Positions 26,941 through 35,013 of a stretch of 64,000 nucleotides of DNA are shown here, one piece after another; positions within the stretch are counted from its first letter, which is position 1; the number at the start of each line of letters is the position of its first letter. The translations under genes and the position numbers were made by a program. The notes below the pieces were generated by a model. The model saw only the letters and a list, made by a program, of their open reading frames with translations. It did no database searches and was not told the DNA's origin. Origin of the DNA: Bacteroidaceae bacterium (GTDB lineage: Bacteria > Bacteroidota > Bacteroidia > Bacteroidales > Bacteroidaceae); NCBI GenBank assembly GCA_017646665.1, contig JAGCMB010000033.1, positions 62,001-126,000 on the forward strand, written 5' to 3'.

Positions 26941-27229
26941 AAACAACAAAGAGATTGCCAAACCAAAAATTGAAAAAAGAGTAGAAAACAAGAAGGACAA
27001 GTTTGACAACAAGAAGTTCGACGACAAGTTCAATGACAAGAAGTTCAAGAACGACAAAAAGAAAGATTACAACAAAAAGCCGAACAAGCCACAAATTGTT
27101 AAAAAGCCAAAGCCCCGTCCATATCCTCAGCCAAAGGTCCAAGTAAAGGTTGTAAACGAAGTAAACCCTGTAAATGCGATGGCATCAGTAATTGGCCTGG
27201 CAGCATTGGTAGCATTGATTGCAGACTAA
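26873..27229 (+). CDS. Small secreted Lys-rich protein (paralogue 1)
   Basis: A 118-residue protein with a methionine-rich signal peptide (cleavage likely after MPAQMMA), a long Lys/Asp/Asn-rich low-complexity middle (KFDDKFNDKKFKND), a Pro/Lys-rich part (PKPRPYPQPK) and a hydrophobic C-terminal tail ASVIGLAALVALIAD. I do not know the family. The mature middle is strongly basic and probably disordered. The neighbouring gene has the same signal peptide and a similar tail but a different middle, so the pair looks like modular paralogues. The C-terminal tail might be a membrane-associating or recognition segment. Confidence 0.75.
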   Translation: MKKMMIIAVMMSAMLMPAQMMAKNNKEIAKPKIEKRVENKKDKFDNKKFDDKFNDKKFKNDKKKDYNKKPNKPQIVKKPKPRPYPQPKVQVKVVNEVNPVNAMASVIGLAALVALIAD

Positions 27230-27265
27230 ACAATTAAGAATTCAAATAAGAAATCCAAGTACTTA

Positions 27266-27353
27266 AACATTAAAAACTTACGACTATGAAAAGAATGATG
27301 ATTATTGCAATGATGATGAGCGCGATGCTTATGCCTGCACAGATGATGGCAAA
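27266..27353 (+). repeat. Direct repeat copy 2 (leader and signal peptide DNA)
   Basis: Second copy of the 88-bp repeat at 26853-26940, starting 20 bases before the second ATG and ending at the signal peptide cleavage region. Confidence 0.9.
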
Positions 27354-27696
27354 GAATAACAACAGGGACAAAGCAAAGCCCAGAGTGGAGAACAGAATGG
27401 ATAATAAAAGGGACTTCAAAGTTGCGGCAAGGAAGGACAGACGAAACGACAGGTTCGAAAAGGCACGCCCCAACAGGCCCAACAACAAAAAAATCAATAA
27501 ACCGGCTAAGCGACCTATGGTAAATGCAAGAAGACCGGCTCCACGCCCAGAACCAATGCCACGTCCACGCCCAATACCCCACCATCACCACAACCATCAC
27601 CATCACCACCACAACCACTGCTGTGACAATGATATAGCTGAAGCAGTAGCAACAATAGTCGGAATAGCAACACTGGCAACTCTTATTGCCGACTAA
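27286..27696 (+). CDS. Small secreted His-rich protein (paralogue 2)
   Basis: A 136-residue protein with nearly the same signal peptide as its upstream neighbour, an Arg/Lys-rich middle (RKDRRNDRFEKARPNRPNNK), a Pro/Arg-rich segment, then a run of histidines (HHHHNHHHHHHNHCCDND, about residues 102-119) and a tail ATIVGIATLATLIAD like that of the first protein. The His and Cys cluster suggests metal binding, which I infer and cannot confirm. It starts 56 bp after the first gene; a terminator follows at 27773-27807. Confidence 0.75.
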   Translation: MKRMMIIAMMMSAMLMPAQMMAKNNNRDKAKPRVENRMDNKRDFKVAARKDRRNDRFEKARPNRPNNKKINKPAKRPMVNARRPAPRPEPMPRPRPIPHHHHNHHHHHHNHCCDNDIAEAVATIVGIATLATLIAD

Positions 27697-27772
27697 AACA
27701 AAAAATAATAATGAATTTGTAGACAACAGCTTGTAGCACAGCTTTTCATTCCAAGAACTAATTAGAAAACGC

Positions 27773-27811
27773 CAGAGGAGAACGACGACTTAAAACGTTC
27801 TCCTCTGTTTT
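27773..27811 (+). terminator. Intrinsic terminator of the small secreted protein genes
   Basis: Perfect 12-bp stem CAGAGGAGAACG (27773-27784) with 27796-27807, 11-base loop, followed by TTTT. Confidence 0.85.
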
Positions 27812-28025
27812 GTGCTGCAGACACAGCAAAAAAAGATAACATAATTCAATAATATGGTTTACTCGTCCTAAAAATTTCAGACATCGCAAAATTAACGGTT
27901 GTATAGAAGTCCTGCAATGACAAAAAATTATGAAAGTGGAAGATTTCTGTAACAACATCTATCCATTATACGCTACTTTAGTTATTTATAACTAAAAAAA
28001 AGCATATTTTAAGATAATATATCTA

Positions 28026-28056
28026 TTGTCAATGTTGCAAAAGAGAACTATTTTTG
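28026..28056 (+). promoter_or_regulatory. Promoter of the feoAB operon
   Basis: TTG 28026-28028, 20 bp, TATTTTTG 28049-28056 match the Bacteroidetes consensus. A palindrome overlaps the -7 element. Confidence 0.6.
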
Positions 28057-28070
28057 CATTAATGCAAAAA
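28051..28070. promoter_or_regulatory. 20-bp perfect palindrome over the feo promoter, likely operator
   Basis: TTTTTGCATT at 28051-28060 is followed directly by its reverse complement at 28061-28070. It covers the -7 element and the expected start point, so a bound protein would block transcription. An iron-sensing repressor (Fur or DtxR type) is the obvious guess, but the sequence is not a classical Fur box. Confidence 0.5.
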
Positions 28071-28132
28071 TACAAGTGAAAAAGATTGTTGTTTTATTAT
28101 AAAAACATCAACCATCCAATATCAAGTAAAGA

Positions 28133-30553
28133 ATGAAATTATCGGAGCTGAAAAATGGTGAAACTGCGGTTATCGTGCGTCTGTCGGGACACGGAGGCTT
28201 TCGTAAGCGCATAATGGAGATGGGATTCATTCGTGGTGAGAAGGTTACATCTGTGCTCGACTCTCCAATGCACGACCCCATCAAATACAACGTTATGGGG
28301 TACGAAGTACTGTTGCGCCGCAATGAAGCTGCTATGATTGAGGTTCTACCCGAAGAGGATGCCAAGCGCGAACTGTCACCAGCTCCGACATACAACTGCA
28401 TATCGCTGTGCGACAGCTGCGCAGGATGCAACGGTCAATGCGCTACCACCTACAAGAATGCAACAGAAAGAAGAAATGTCATAAATGTAGCATTGGTCGG
28501 CAACCCCAATAGCGGCAAGACATCAATCTTCAATGCCCTTGCAAACAAAAACGAACATGTAGGCAACTACAGTGGAGTTACCGTGGATGCCAAGACAGGC
28601 AGTTTCAACTACAAGGGATACCGCATAAACCTGACCGACCTGCCCGGAACATACTCAATTGCGGCATATTCACCCGAAGAGATTTATGTGCGCCGTCATC
28701 TGTTCGAGCAGATGCCCGACATCATTATCAATTCAGTTGTAGCATCGAACCTTGAGCGTAATCTCTACCTCACAACAGAGTTGATTGATATGAACATACG
28801 CTCCGTTGTCGCGCTCAACATGTACGACGAGCTGTTGGCAAAGGGTGCCGAGATTGACTATATTCACTTGGGGGCAATGATGGGAGTCCCAATGATTCCA
28901 ACAGTAGCCCGCAACAACAAAGGGCTTGACAAACTGCTCGACACGGTAATTGAGCTTTTTGAGGGAAAGAACAGCACCATACGTCACATACACATCAATT
29001 ACGGAAAAGCAATTGAGGAGCAGATAGCCCCACTCTCGACCGCAATGCACAAAGCCGACGACCTGCCACAACAATTCCCGGTTCGTTATTGGGCTCTAAA
29101 GCTACTTGAGAAGGACAAGGAGGCATTGAAAGACCTCGGCAATTGCCTTGAATTGCCAAAATGGAAATCTATGGCAGAGGAGTCTGCCAAAAAGATTCAG
29201 TCACAAATGGGTGTTGATGCCGAAACAGCCATTAACGGAGCCAAATATGGGTTCATCAACGGAGCACTCCAGGAGACATACAAACCAGGAATAAAGGATG
29301 CCCACAAAAACACCCGTCGCATTGACCGCCTTGTAGCAAACCGTTGGCTAGGCTTTCCTATATTTATTTTTGTGATGTGGGTGATGTTCAGTTCTGTATT
29401 CCTGCTTGGAGCATATCCACAGGAGTGGATTGAAAGGCTATTCACTTGGTTTGGTGAATGTGCAGCAAACATAATACCACAGGGAGCACTGCAAGACCTT
29501 GTCATCAATGGAATAATAAGCGGCATTGGAGGAGTGGCAGTGTTCATACCACAAATTCTCATATTGTACCTCTTCATCTCCCTTATGGAAGATTCGGGAT
29601 ATATGGCACGCGCGGCATTCATTATGGACAGGCTTATGCACAAGATGGGACTGCACGGCAAGTCATTTATCCCAATGCTGATGGGATTTGGTTGTAACGT
29701 GCCGGCGATTATGGCGACGCGCACCATTGAAAGCCGTAGCAGCCGCATAATAACTATACTGATAACGCCTTTTATGTCGTGCAGCGCGCGTCTGCCGGTG
29801 CTCATTCTGTTTGCCGGAGCGTTCTTCCCGCAACACGCTGCATTGGTGCTTATGGGGCTGTATCTGCTTGGAATTATTGTTGCAATAATAACAGCACGCC
29901 TTTTGAGGCTTGCAAAATTCCATAAGGACGAAACACCATTCGTGATGGAGTTGCCACCATATCGATGGCCGACATTGCGTGCTACACTGCGACATATGTG
30001 GGAAAAGTGTGCGCAGTACATTAAAAAGATTGGAACAGTAATTCTGCTGTCAACCATTGCAATATGGTTCTTGAGCTACTACCCAAGGCCAACAGAAAGC
30101 GCAGATGTGGAAACAGAAAGCGAGATGCAAGGTTTTGAGCAGATTACTGAAGAAGAAACCATAAACGGAATAAACGAGAACTCTTTCATTGCCATGCTTG
30201 GGCATTTTGTTGAACCGGCACTCGCGCCCATTGGACAAAACTGGCGTTCAAGCATTGCCATAATAACGAGTATTCCGGCAAAGGAGCTGGTGGTGAGCAC
30301 ATTGGGAGTGTTATACAGCAGTGACTCAGAAGAGAGCATAACCGAGGATTTAAAGAGCTCGGGCGATTTTACGCCACGCTCGGCTGCAGCCTTCCTTGTA
30401 TTCATTCTGCTATTCTTCCCCTGCATCGCAACCGTTGCAGCAATAGCAAATGAGACAGGCAGCAAAAAATGGGCTCTATTCTCAATAATATACAACACTG
30501 CAGTCGCTTGGGTTGCGGCATATATCGTGTACGTAATTGGAGGACTATTATAA
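28133..30553 (+). CDS. feoB: Ferrous iron transporter FeoAB fusion
   Basis: GTP-dependent Fe(II) uptake protein of 806 residues with FeoA fused to FeoB, common in Bacteroidetes. Residues 1-75 are the SH3-like FeoA domain; a linker carries five cysteines (Cys89, 93, 96, 99, 103); the G domain follows with GNPNSGKT (123-130), the switch region VGNYSGVTVD, DLPGTYS and NMYD; then the membrane core with two Gate regions (GFGCNVPAIMATRTI, and IPAKELVVSTLGVLY) and ends in helices. It is first in an operon with a hemerythrin-like protein 21 bp downstream. Confidence 0.95.
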   Translation: MKLSELKNGETAVIVRLSGHGGFRKRIMEMGFIRGEKVTSVLDSPMHDPIKYNVMGYEVLLRRNEAAMIEVLPEEDAKRELSPAPTYNCISLCDSCAGCNGQCATTYKNATERRNVINVALVGNPNSGKTSIFNALANKNEHVGNYSGVTVDAKTGSFNYKGYRINLTDLPGTYSIAAYSPEEIYVRRHLFEQMPDIIINSVVASNLERNLYLTTELIDMNIRSVVALNMYDELLAKGAEIDYIHLGAMMGVPMIPTVARNNKGLDKLLDTVIELFEGKNSTIRHIHINYGKAIEEQIAPLSTAMHKADDLPQQFPVRYWALKLLEKDKEALKDLGNCLELPKWKSMAEESAKKIQSQMGVDAETAINGAKYGFINGALQETYKPGIKDAHKNTRRIDRLVANRWLGFPIFIFVMWVMFSSVFLLGAYPQEWIERLFTWFGECAANIIPQGALQDLVINGIISGIGGVAVFIPQILILYLFISLMEDSGYMARAAFIMDRLMHKMGLHGKSFIPMLMGFGCNVPAIMATRTIESRSSRIITILITPFMSCSARLPVLILFAGAFFPQHAALVLMGLYLLGIIVAIITARLLRLAKFHKDETPFVMELPPYRWPTLRATLRHMWEKCAQYIKKIGTVILLSTIAIWFLSYYPRPTESADVETESEMQGFEQITEEETINGINENSFIAMLGHFVEPALAPIGQNWRSSIAIITSIPAKELVVSTLGVLYSSDSEESITEDLKSSGDFTPRSAAAFLVFILLFFPCIATVAAIANETGSKKWALFSIIYNTAVAWVAAYIVYVIGGLL

Positions 30554-30574
30554 TAACAGAAAACAACAGAGAAA

Positions 30575-31279
30575 ATGAACTTGAACAATACAATATACAA
30601 CAAGCGAATGAAGATGGCCGAACTTGTGGCGAGCGACATAAGTCTGCTCTCAATTCTGCAACGCCTGAACATTACACTTGGATTCGGTGAAGCAACAGTA
30701 GCCGAGGTGTGTGCACAACACAATATTTCGACCGACCTGTTTCTGATGATATGCAACATCTACTCTTTCCGCGATTATCAGCCACAGATTGACACACTCA
30801 CCGACGATGATATAAGAAACATCACGACATACCTGCGTGCTTCGCACAAATACTACTCAACCATCTGTTTCCCGGCACTACACAACAACATACACAAGAT
30901 GGTCAAGGAACTTGATGATGTAAGCCGCCGTCTAATCGACAAGTTCTACGACGACTATGACAACGAGGTAAACAACCATTTCCAATACGAGGAGGAGATT
31001 GTCTTCCCATATATTGAAAACCTGCTGAACAACAGGCAGAGTGACAACAGCGAATACAACATATCACTCTTCGAACACAATCACGGCAATGTCAATGAGA
31101 AGCTCAACGACTTGAGCAACATCATCATAAAATACCTCAACAAGGATTACACATCGCAATTGAGATTTGAAATCCTAAGCGAGATACACCTCATCGGCAA
31201 CGACCTATTAAAGCACTCCAACATTGAGAACAAGCTACTTGTTCCCTTGGTTGAAAAAATTGAACAGCGCAATGAATAA
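30575..31279 (+). CDS. Hemerythrin-domain di-iron protein (RIC/YtfE-like)
   Basis: A 234-residue helical protein resembling the repair-of-iron-centres proteins ScdA/YtfE, which protect iron-sulfur enzymes from nitric oxide and oxidants. The di-iron ligands expected for the family are there: His91, His107 (or 103), His135 with Glu139, His168/170, and His214 with Glu218. The N-terminal ScdA-type segment is present, but its Cys-Cys pair is replaced (LGFGE). The gene lies 21 bp after feoAB and overlaps the next regulator by 8 bp, which ties iron uptake to iron-centre repair. Confidence 0.85.
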   Translation: MNLNNTIYNKRMKMAELVASDISLLSILQRLNITLGFGEATVAEVCAQHNISTDLFLMICNIYSFRDYQPQIDTLTDDDIRNITTYLRASHKYYSTICFPALHNNIHKMVKELDDVSRRLIDKFYDDYDNEVNNHFQYEEEIVFPYIENLLNNRQSDNSEYNISLFEHNHGNVNEKLNDLSNIIIKYLNKDYTSQLRFEILSEIHLIGNDLLKHSNIENKLLVPLVEKIEQRNE

Positions 31280-31865
31280 GGAAGGCAAATACAAGGTTGT
31301 ACTCATTGAGCCGTCGGAGATTATAGCAACAGGCATTGCAGCTATAATAAACGGAAATCCCAAATTCTGTATTGCACAGACTTTGAACGACCCTTCGTAT
31401 TATAACTCAAACGACTGCGACGTAGATATAGTAATCATTAACCCGACGGTCGTAGACTATAACGACAGGCTCGACATACGCTCCTGGCTGGGTGCCGGCA
31501 ACACGGCACTTGTGGCACTCACGCACAGTAATTACGAGGAGAGTGTAATGCGTCAATATGACGAGTGCATTGGCATATACGACAGCACCGCACGCATAAT
31601 TCAGAAATTGAAGAATGCCATTGACGAAAACAGCAAGAACCCCAAGAGCGACCTCACCGAGCTCTCGTCACGCGAAAAGGATATACTTGCAGCTGTTGCA
31701 ATGGGCAAGACAAACAAAGAGATTGCCGATGAGTTCAACATATCAATATACACGGTGATATCACATCGACGCAACATATCGCAGAAGTTGGGCATAAACA
31801 GTATTCCCGGACTCACCGTCTACGCGATAATGAATAAATTGGTGGACATTTCGGATTTCAGTTGA
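31272..31865 (+). CDS. LuxR-type DNA-binding regulator with a pseudo-receiver
   Basis: A 197-residue regulator: an N-terminal receiver-like fold (KVVLIEPSEIIATGI, then DIVIINPTVV), and a C-terminal LuxR-family helix-turn-helix (LSSREKDILAAVAMGKTNKE, then IADEFNISIYTVISHR). The phosphorylated aspartate at the end of strand 3 is replaced by Asn/Pro (IINP), so classical phosphorylation is not expected. The ATG at 31272 overlaps the hemerythrin stop, so I prefer it over the in-frame codon at 31224. It may sense a ligand or the adjacent di-iron protein and control the feo or stress genes. Confidence 0.85.
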   Translation: MNKEGKYKVVLIEPSEIIATGIAAIINGNPKFCIAQTLNDPSYYNSNDCDVDIVIINPTVVDYNDRLDIRSWLGAGNTALVALTHSNYEESVMRQYDECIGIYDSTARIIQKLKNAIDENSKNPKSDLTELSSREKDILAAVAMGKTNKEIADEFNISIYTVISHRRNISQKLGINSIPGLTVYAIMNKLVDISDFS

Positions 31866-31873
31866 ATAAAAGT

Positions 31874-32341
31874 ATGGCCGAGGAACTACACATTGCACAA
31901 GGAGGCAAAGAGGATAAATACACTATACTCTACAAGCAGATTGCTGCCGTTACCCAAAACGAGAGTGACACCATTGCCAACATGGCAAATGTTGCAGCAA
32001 TGATTCATCAGACTTTTGGTTTCTGGTGGACCGGATTCTACCGTGTTGTTGGCGAAGAACTTGTGCTTGGTCCGTTTCAGGGTCCGCTTGCGTGTAGTCG
32101 CATTGCATACGGACGAGGTGTATGTGGGACAGCGTGGAAAGAGGGACGTACACAAGTTGTGCCCGACGTGGAACAGTTCCCCGGACACATAGCCTGCAGC
32201 AGTGCATCAAAAAGCGAAATTGTAGTTCCGCTATTCAATGACGGTAAAGTAGTTGCGGTGCTCGACATTGACAGCGAGCATCTTGCCACATTCGACGACA
32301 CCGACAGGCTGTGGCTTGAAAGAATTGTGGCACTTCTATAA
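31874..32341 (+). CDS. msrC: Free methionine-(R)-sulfoxide reductase (fRMsr, GAF fold)
   Basis: A 155-residue GAF-domain enzyme that reduces free methionine-R-sulfoxide. The three catalytic cysteines are at 74, 84 and 108, with the same spacing (10 and 24) as Escherichia coli Cys84, 94 and 118. The surrounding motifs GPLACSRIAYGRGVCGTAW and GHIACSSASKSEIVVP are typical. I take the ATG at 31874; TTG at 31862 in the stop of the previous gene is an alternative. It closes an operon of iron uptake, iron-centre repair and oxidant repair. Confidence 0.93.
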   Translation: MAEELHIAQGGKEDKYTILYKQIAAVTQNESDTIANMANVAAMIHQTFGFWWTGFYRVVGEELVLGPFQGPLACSRIAYGRGVCGTAWKEGRTQVVPDVEQFPGHIACSSASKSEIVVPLFNDGKVVAVLDIDSEHLATFDDTDRLWLERIVALL

Positions 32342-32469
32342 CAACACCTTGTCCAACAGAATTATTGGGAAATGAAGCATATCCATTTGCAGCCTCGTCA
32401 CTCTTCAGTACCGGGAAGATTACAACAAAAAAGTGCTATAAAACGTCAATCACACACCCCAATTAAACA

Positions 32470-32838
32470 TCAGTCATTCCCACCAAGAGTCTTATAGCTT
32501 AATATATGTATTGTCACTCCAGTTGCAATGGCTATGAACACTGCACCCATCCACCACTCTTTGGCTACAAAAATGGCACAATAGAGCAATGTAGCCCAAA
32601 CCATTGTCACTGAAACAATTTTCACACGTAGCGGCAGAGCTTTGTGCTCCCTGAAATTTCTTATATATGCACCCAGATGCTTGTGCGACATAAGCCAATT
32701 GTACAATCTTTGCGAGCTTCGCACATACAGTGCTGCCGACAGCAACAGGAATGGCGTTGTAGGCAATACAGGCAAAAAAACACCCATAATACCCAACACA
32801 AGCGAAACACTACCCAAAAAAGCCAAAAGGTACTTCAT
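32470..32838 (-). CDS. DUF454 (YbaN-like) inner membrane protein
   Basis: A 122-residue protein with about four hydrophobic segments and the DUF454 signature GVFLPVLPTTPFLLLSA (residues 19-35) plus HKHLGAYIRNFREHKAL. Function is unknown. It is convergent with the fRMsr gene and divergent from the 32997 gene, with a palindrome between the divergent starts. Confidence 0.9.
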   Translation of the reverse strand: MKYLLAFLGSVSLVLGIMGVFLPVLPTTPFLLLSAALYVRSSQRLYNWLMSHKHLGAYIRNFREHKALPLRVKIVSVTMVWATLLYCAIFVAKEWWMGAVFIAIATGVTIHILSYKTLGGND

Positions 32839-32912
32839 ATCTTAAAATCGTTGCGCGAAGATACAAAAATATCCCATTGAAGAAACAAGAAAAGAAAGGG
32901 TAAATATTTTTC

Positions 32913-32932
32913 TTACAAAAATATTTTTGTAA
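32913..32932. promoter_or_regulatory. 20-bp perfect palindrome between divergent genes
   Basis: TTACAAAAAT (32913-32922) directly followed by its reverse complement (32923-32932). It contains TATTTTTG (32922-32929), which is a possible -7 element for the plus strand, so it could be an operator overlapping a promoter. Confidence 0.4.
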
Positions 32933-32996
32933 TATATTTTTTTGTACATTGCAACCGATAAAAGAAACATTGTCAAACCTTAAACTCCCTACAGCT

Positions 32997-33500
32997 ATGA
33001 AAAAGTTTATGTTTCTATTTACGGTTATCTTATTTTTCGGAGTTAAAACAGGCTACACACAAGAGGTAAAGACAGGACCCGATATCGAGCCGCTTGTCGG
33101 AATGTGGCAATATGTAGAGGAGGTTATAACACAAGATGGGGAGAAAGCCTATATCGGCAAGCAGATTTTCAAAACAATTACAAAAGAGAATACCTATTTT
33201 GTGGTACTTGGAGTGAATATTCCGATAAAAGAGTCGGACAGCAAAGAGAGCAAAACAAGTACATTGGCATTTGTCACACAGGAGGGAGAGATTGAGATGA
33301 AAGAGGACAACACATACCTTGAGTACATCAACAACCACTACCTTGACAAGAACCTAAACAATACAATCTCTTTTCTGCGATACAGGTTCAGCGAAGAGAA
33401 CAGCAACATTCTCTACGTGGAATACAATCTGAATGGCACAGACGATGAACATTGGGTAAGTGAAATATGGTTAAGAGTAAAGCCTCTTGGAGCCAAATAA
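32997..33500 (+). CDS. Secreted small beta-rich protein (possibly DUF4488-like)
   Basis: A 167-residue exported protein. The signal peptide (MKKFMFLFTVILFFGVKTGY) is followed by a lipocalin-like pattern starting with PLVGMWQYVEEV and ending with EIWLRVKPL. I think of the DUF4488 group but am not certain. The start at 32997 gives a proper signal peptide; the longer frame from 32949 would put 16 extra residues before it. It is a single gene closed by a large palindromic terminator. Confidence 0.7.
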   Translation: MKKFMFLFTVILFFGVKTGYTQEVKTGPDIEPLVGMWQYVEEVITQDGEKAYIGKQIFKTITKENTYFVVLGVNIPIKESDSKESKTSTLAFVTQEGEIEMKEDNTYLEYINNHYLDKNLNNTISFLRYRFSEENSNILYVEYNLNGTDDEHWVSEIWLRVKPLGAK

Positions 33501-33503
33501 GTC

Positions 33504-33551
33504 ATAACAACAAATCCCTGAAACTCGCGAGTTTCAGGGATTTGTTGTTAT
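33504..33551. terminator. Bidirectional terminator, 48-bp perfect palindrome
   Basis: Bases 33504-33527 and 33528-33551 are perfect reverse complements. It lies between the stop of the plus-strand gene (33500) and the stop of the minus-strand membrane protein (33548) and overlaps the latter's last codons. Confidence 0.85.
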
Positions 33552-34264
33552 TTGTTTCTATACTCAAGAAGCAGTATGTAAAGGAACGGGGACAAATACA
33601 AGATAGCAGTAACCCAATCCCAAGAAACACCAAAGAATGAATGAACACCAGCATATTGCAGACAAGGTACGACACCCGATGCCGGGACAAGAGCCATTAT
33701 AGCAGGCAGGAACATATGGAAGGTATTTCCTGTTGAAACCACAACATCCATCATAGAACTGTAATTGCCATAAATGAAGCCATATATCAACGACACGGAC
33801 AGAACACCGACAAAAAGCAACAAAGCCCATCCCTGCACCAATGGAGAGAGAGCAGGCTCTTCAGTCACACCGCTCAAGATGCCCCAAGGAGATTCCGTCA
33901 ACACATAAAGCAAGACAAAATAGCAAACAGCAACAAAGAATGAAAAAAACAAAGCACGCCACTCCGATGCGGTAAGACGACGCAAAGATACCATCCTCAA
34001 CAATGCCTTCATCATCCCCGAACCACGTAACAGGCCGTATGTAGCAACAAGCATCATGACAATTCCCCACGGCAAGGCGCAGATTGATGGCAATGCAGAA
34101 CGCACAGCCCAACGCACTCCCTCGGCACTGACAAGCGATGACGAATACAGTGTACCATCAAAGAACATCTGCACCACATCGACAAAGAAAGCACCCACCC
34201 ACACTAGCAACAGAATAGACAGATAAATGGGCAAGGGGTAATAATGTGCTCTTTTACTATTCAT
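33548..34264 (-). CDS. Integral membrane protein behind the two-component system
   Basis: About 238 residues with around six membrane helices (for example LPIYLSILLLVWVGAFFVDV, ALFFSFFVAVCYFVLLYVL, PFLYILLLEYR). I do not recognise the family; the layout recalls part of an ion or fatty-acid transporter. The ATG at 34264 overlaps the stop codon of the response regulator gene by 8 bp, so translation is probably coupled. It could be the target or a partner of the neighbouring kinase. Confidence 0.7.
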   Translation of the reverse strand: MNSKRAHYYPLPIYLSILLLVWVGAFFVDVVQMFFDGTLYSSSLVSAEGVRWAVRSALPSICALPWGIVMMLVATYGLLRGSGMMKALLRMVSLRRLTASEWRALFFSFFVAVCYFVLLYVLTESPWGILSGVTEEPALSPLVQGWALLLFVGVLSVSLIYGFIYGNYSSMMDVVVSTGNTFHMFLPAIMALVPASGVVPCLQYAGVHSFFGVSWDWVTAILYLSPFLYILLLEYRNK

Positions 34265-34979
34265 CGGCTTCAAGATTTTCAACATCTATTATATGCAATT
34301 CAATGGCACGCACCACTAGACGGGTGACATTTATGCCACGCTGTTCGCTATCGGGGAATAGGCGGGCTATAAGGTCGGACTGACGCTTCTCGAGTGACTT
34401 CACGCCAAAAGGCATTGTCTTTAGCGAAGCGACCATCTCTTTAGTGTATCCCAAAGCTAAATGTCGCAAAAAACACTCATCGTAACGGTCAATCTCATAA
34501 TGTATGAGCGATTTTTGACGTGCAACATCCCTGTTTACGTTTTCACGGAAACGTTCCACCATTTTTTCAAGCACCGGTTGGTTAAATACGTTGCGCTTAC
34601 CGGCCATAACATTGTATATCTCGTACTTTGTGAGCAGCTCACCGGTCTTTAGAGTTATTCCATCAGCTCCTGCATCAAGCACATCTACCCACAGTTTCTC
34701 ATTCAACAGTTCACCGGTGAAGACAAGGACCTTCATTTGAGGATACTCCTTTTTCATCCTTGCACAAATATCCACACCAACTGTTGTCGAGCCACCAAGC
34801 CCTAAATCGAGCAACAGGAGGTCGGGCACAGTTTTTTTCAGCACCTCGTCAAGTTCCTTTTCGTTTGAAGCAACTCCTACAACATCGGCCTCGGGCAGTT
34901 CGGTACGAAATATCTCCTCGGTGCCCTTTAACTCAAGCCTTGCGTCTTCTACAATTACAACACTGAAATTCTCTATCAT
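34257..34979 (-). CDS. Response regulator with receiver and HTH-like output domain
   Basis: A 240-residue regulator. The receiver has the phospho-acceptor Asp in LLLLDLGLGG (about residue 58), acidic residues at the N-terminus (VVIVEDARLEL), and the conserved Thr and Lys (VFTGE, LKTGE). The C-terminal half has a LuxR-like, rather divergent helix-turn-helix (FLRHLALGYTKEMVASLK). I use the ATG at 34979; a TTG at 34991 is possible. It follows the two-unit kinase by 34 bp and is clearly its partner. Confidence 0.85.
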   Translation of the reverse strand: MIENFSVVIVEDARLELKGTEEIFRTELPEADVVGVASNEKELDEVLKKTVPDLLLLDLGLGGSTTVGVDICARMKKEYPQMKVLVFTGELLNEKLWVDVLDAGADGITLKTGELLTKYEIYNVMAGKRNVFNQPVLEKMVERFRENVNRDVARQKSLIHYEIDRYDECFLRHLALGYTKEMVASLKTMPFGVKSLEKRQSDLIARLFPDSEQRGINVTRLVVRAIELHIIDVENLEADE

Positions 34980-35013
34980 TATCAGAAGCAATTAAAAATT
35001 CTACTTAAATCGC

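Larger units (their letters stand above)
27697..28132. other. Intergenic region, 436 bp
   Basis: It holds the terminator of the small secreted proteins (27773-27811) and, at its right end, the feo promoter and palindrome (28026-28070). Between 27812 and 28025 it is AT-rich and I see no gene, RNA or repeat in it. The leader from about 28063 to the feoAB start is about 70 bases. Confidence 0.6.

Noticed and set aside
27580-27625. CRISPR or tandem repeat array at the CAC/CAT-rich stretch
   Set aside because: It is the in-frame His run of the small secreted protein, with no spacers.
33504-33551. Insertion-sequence end or attachment site
   Set aside because: A perfect palindrome exactly between two convergent stop codons is a bidirectional terminator; no transposase or target duplication is nearby.
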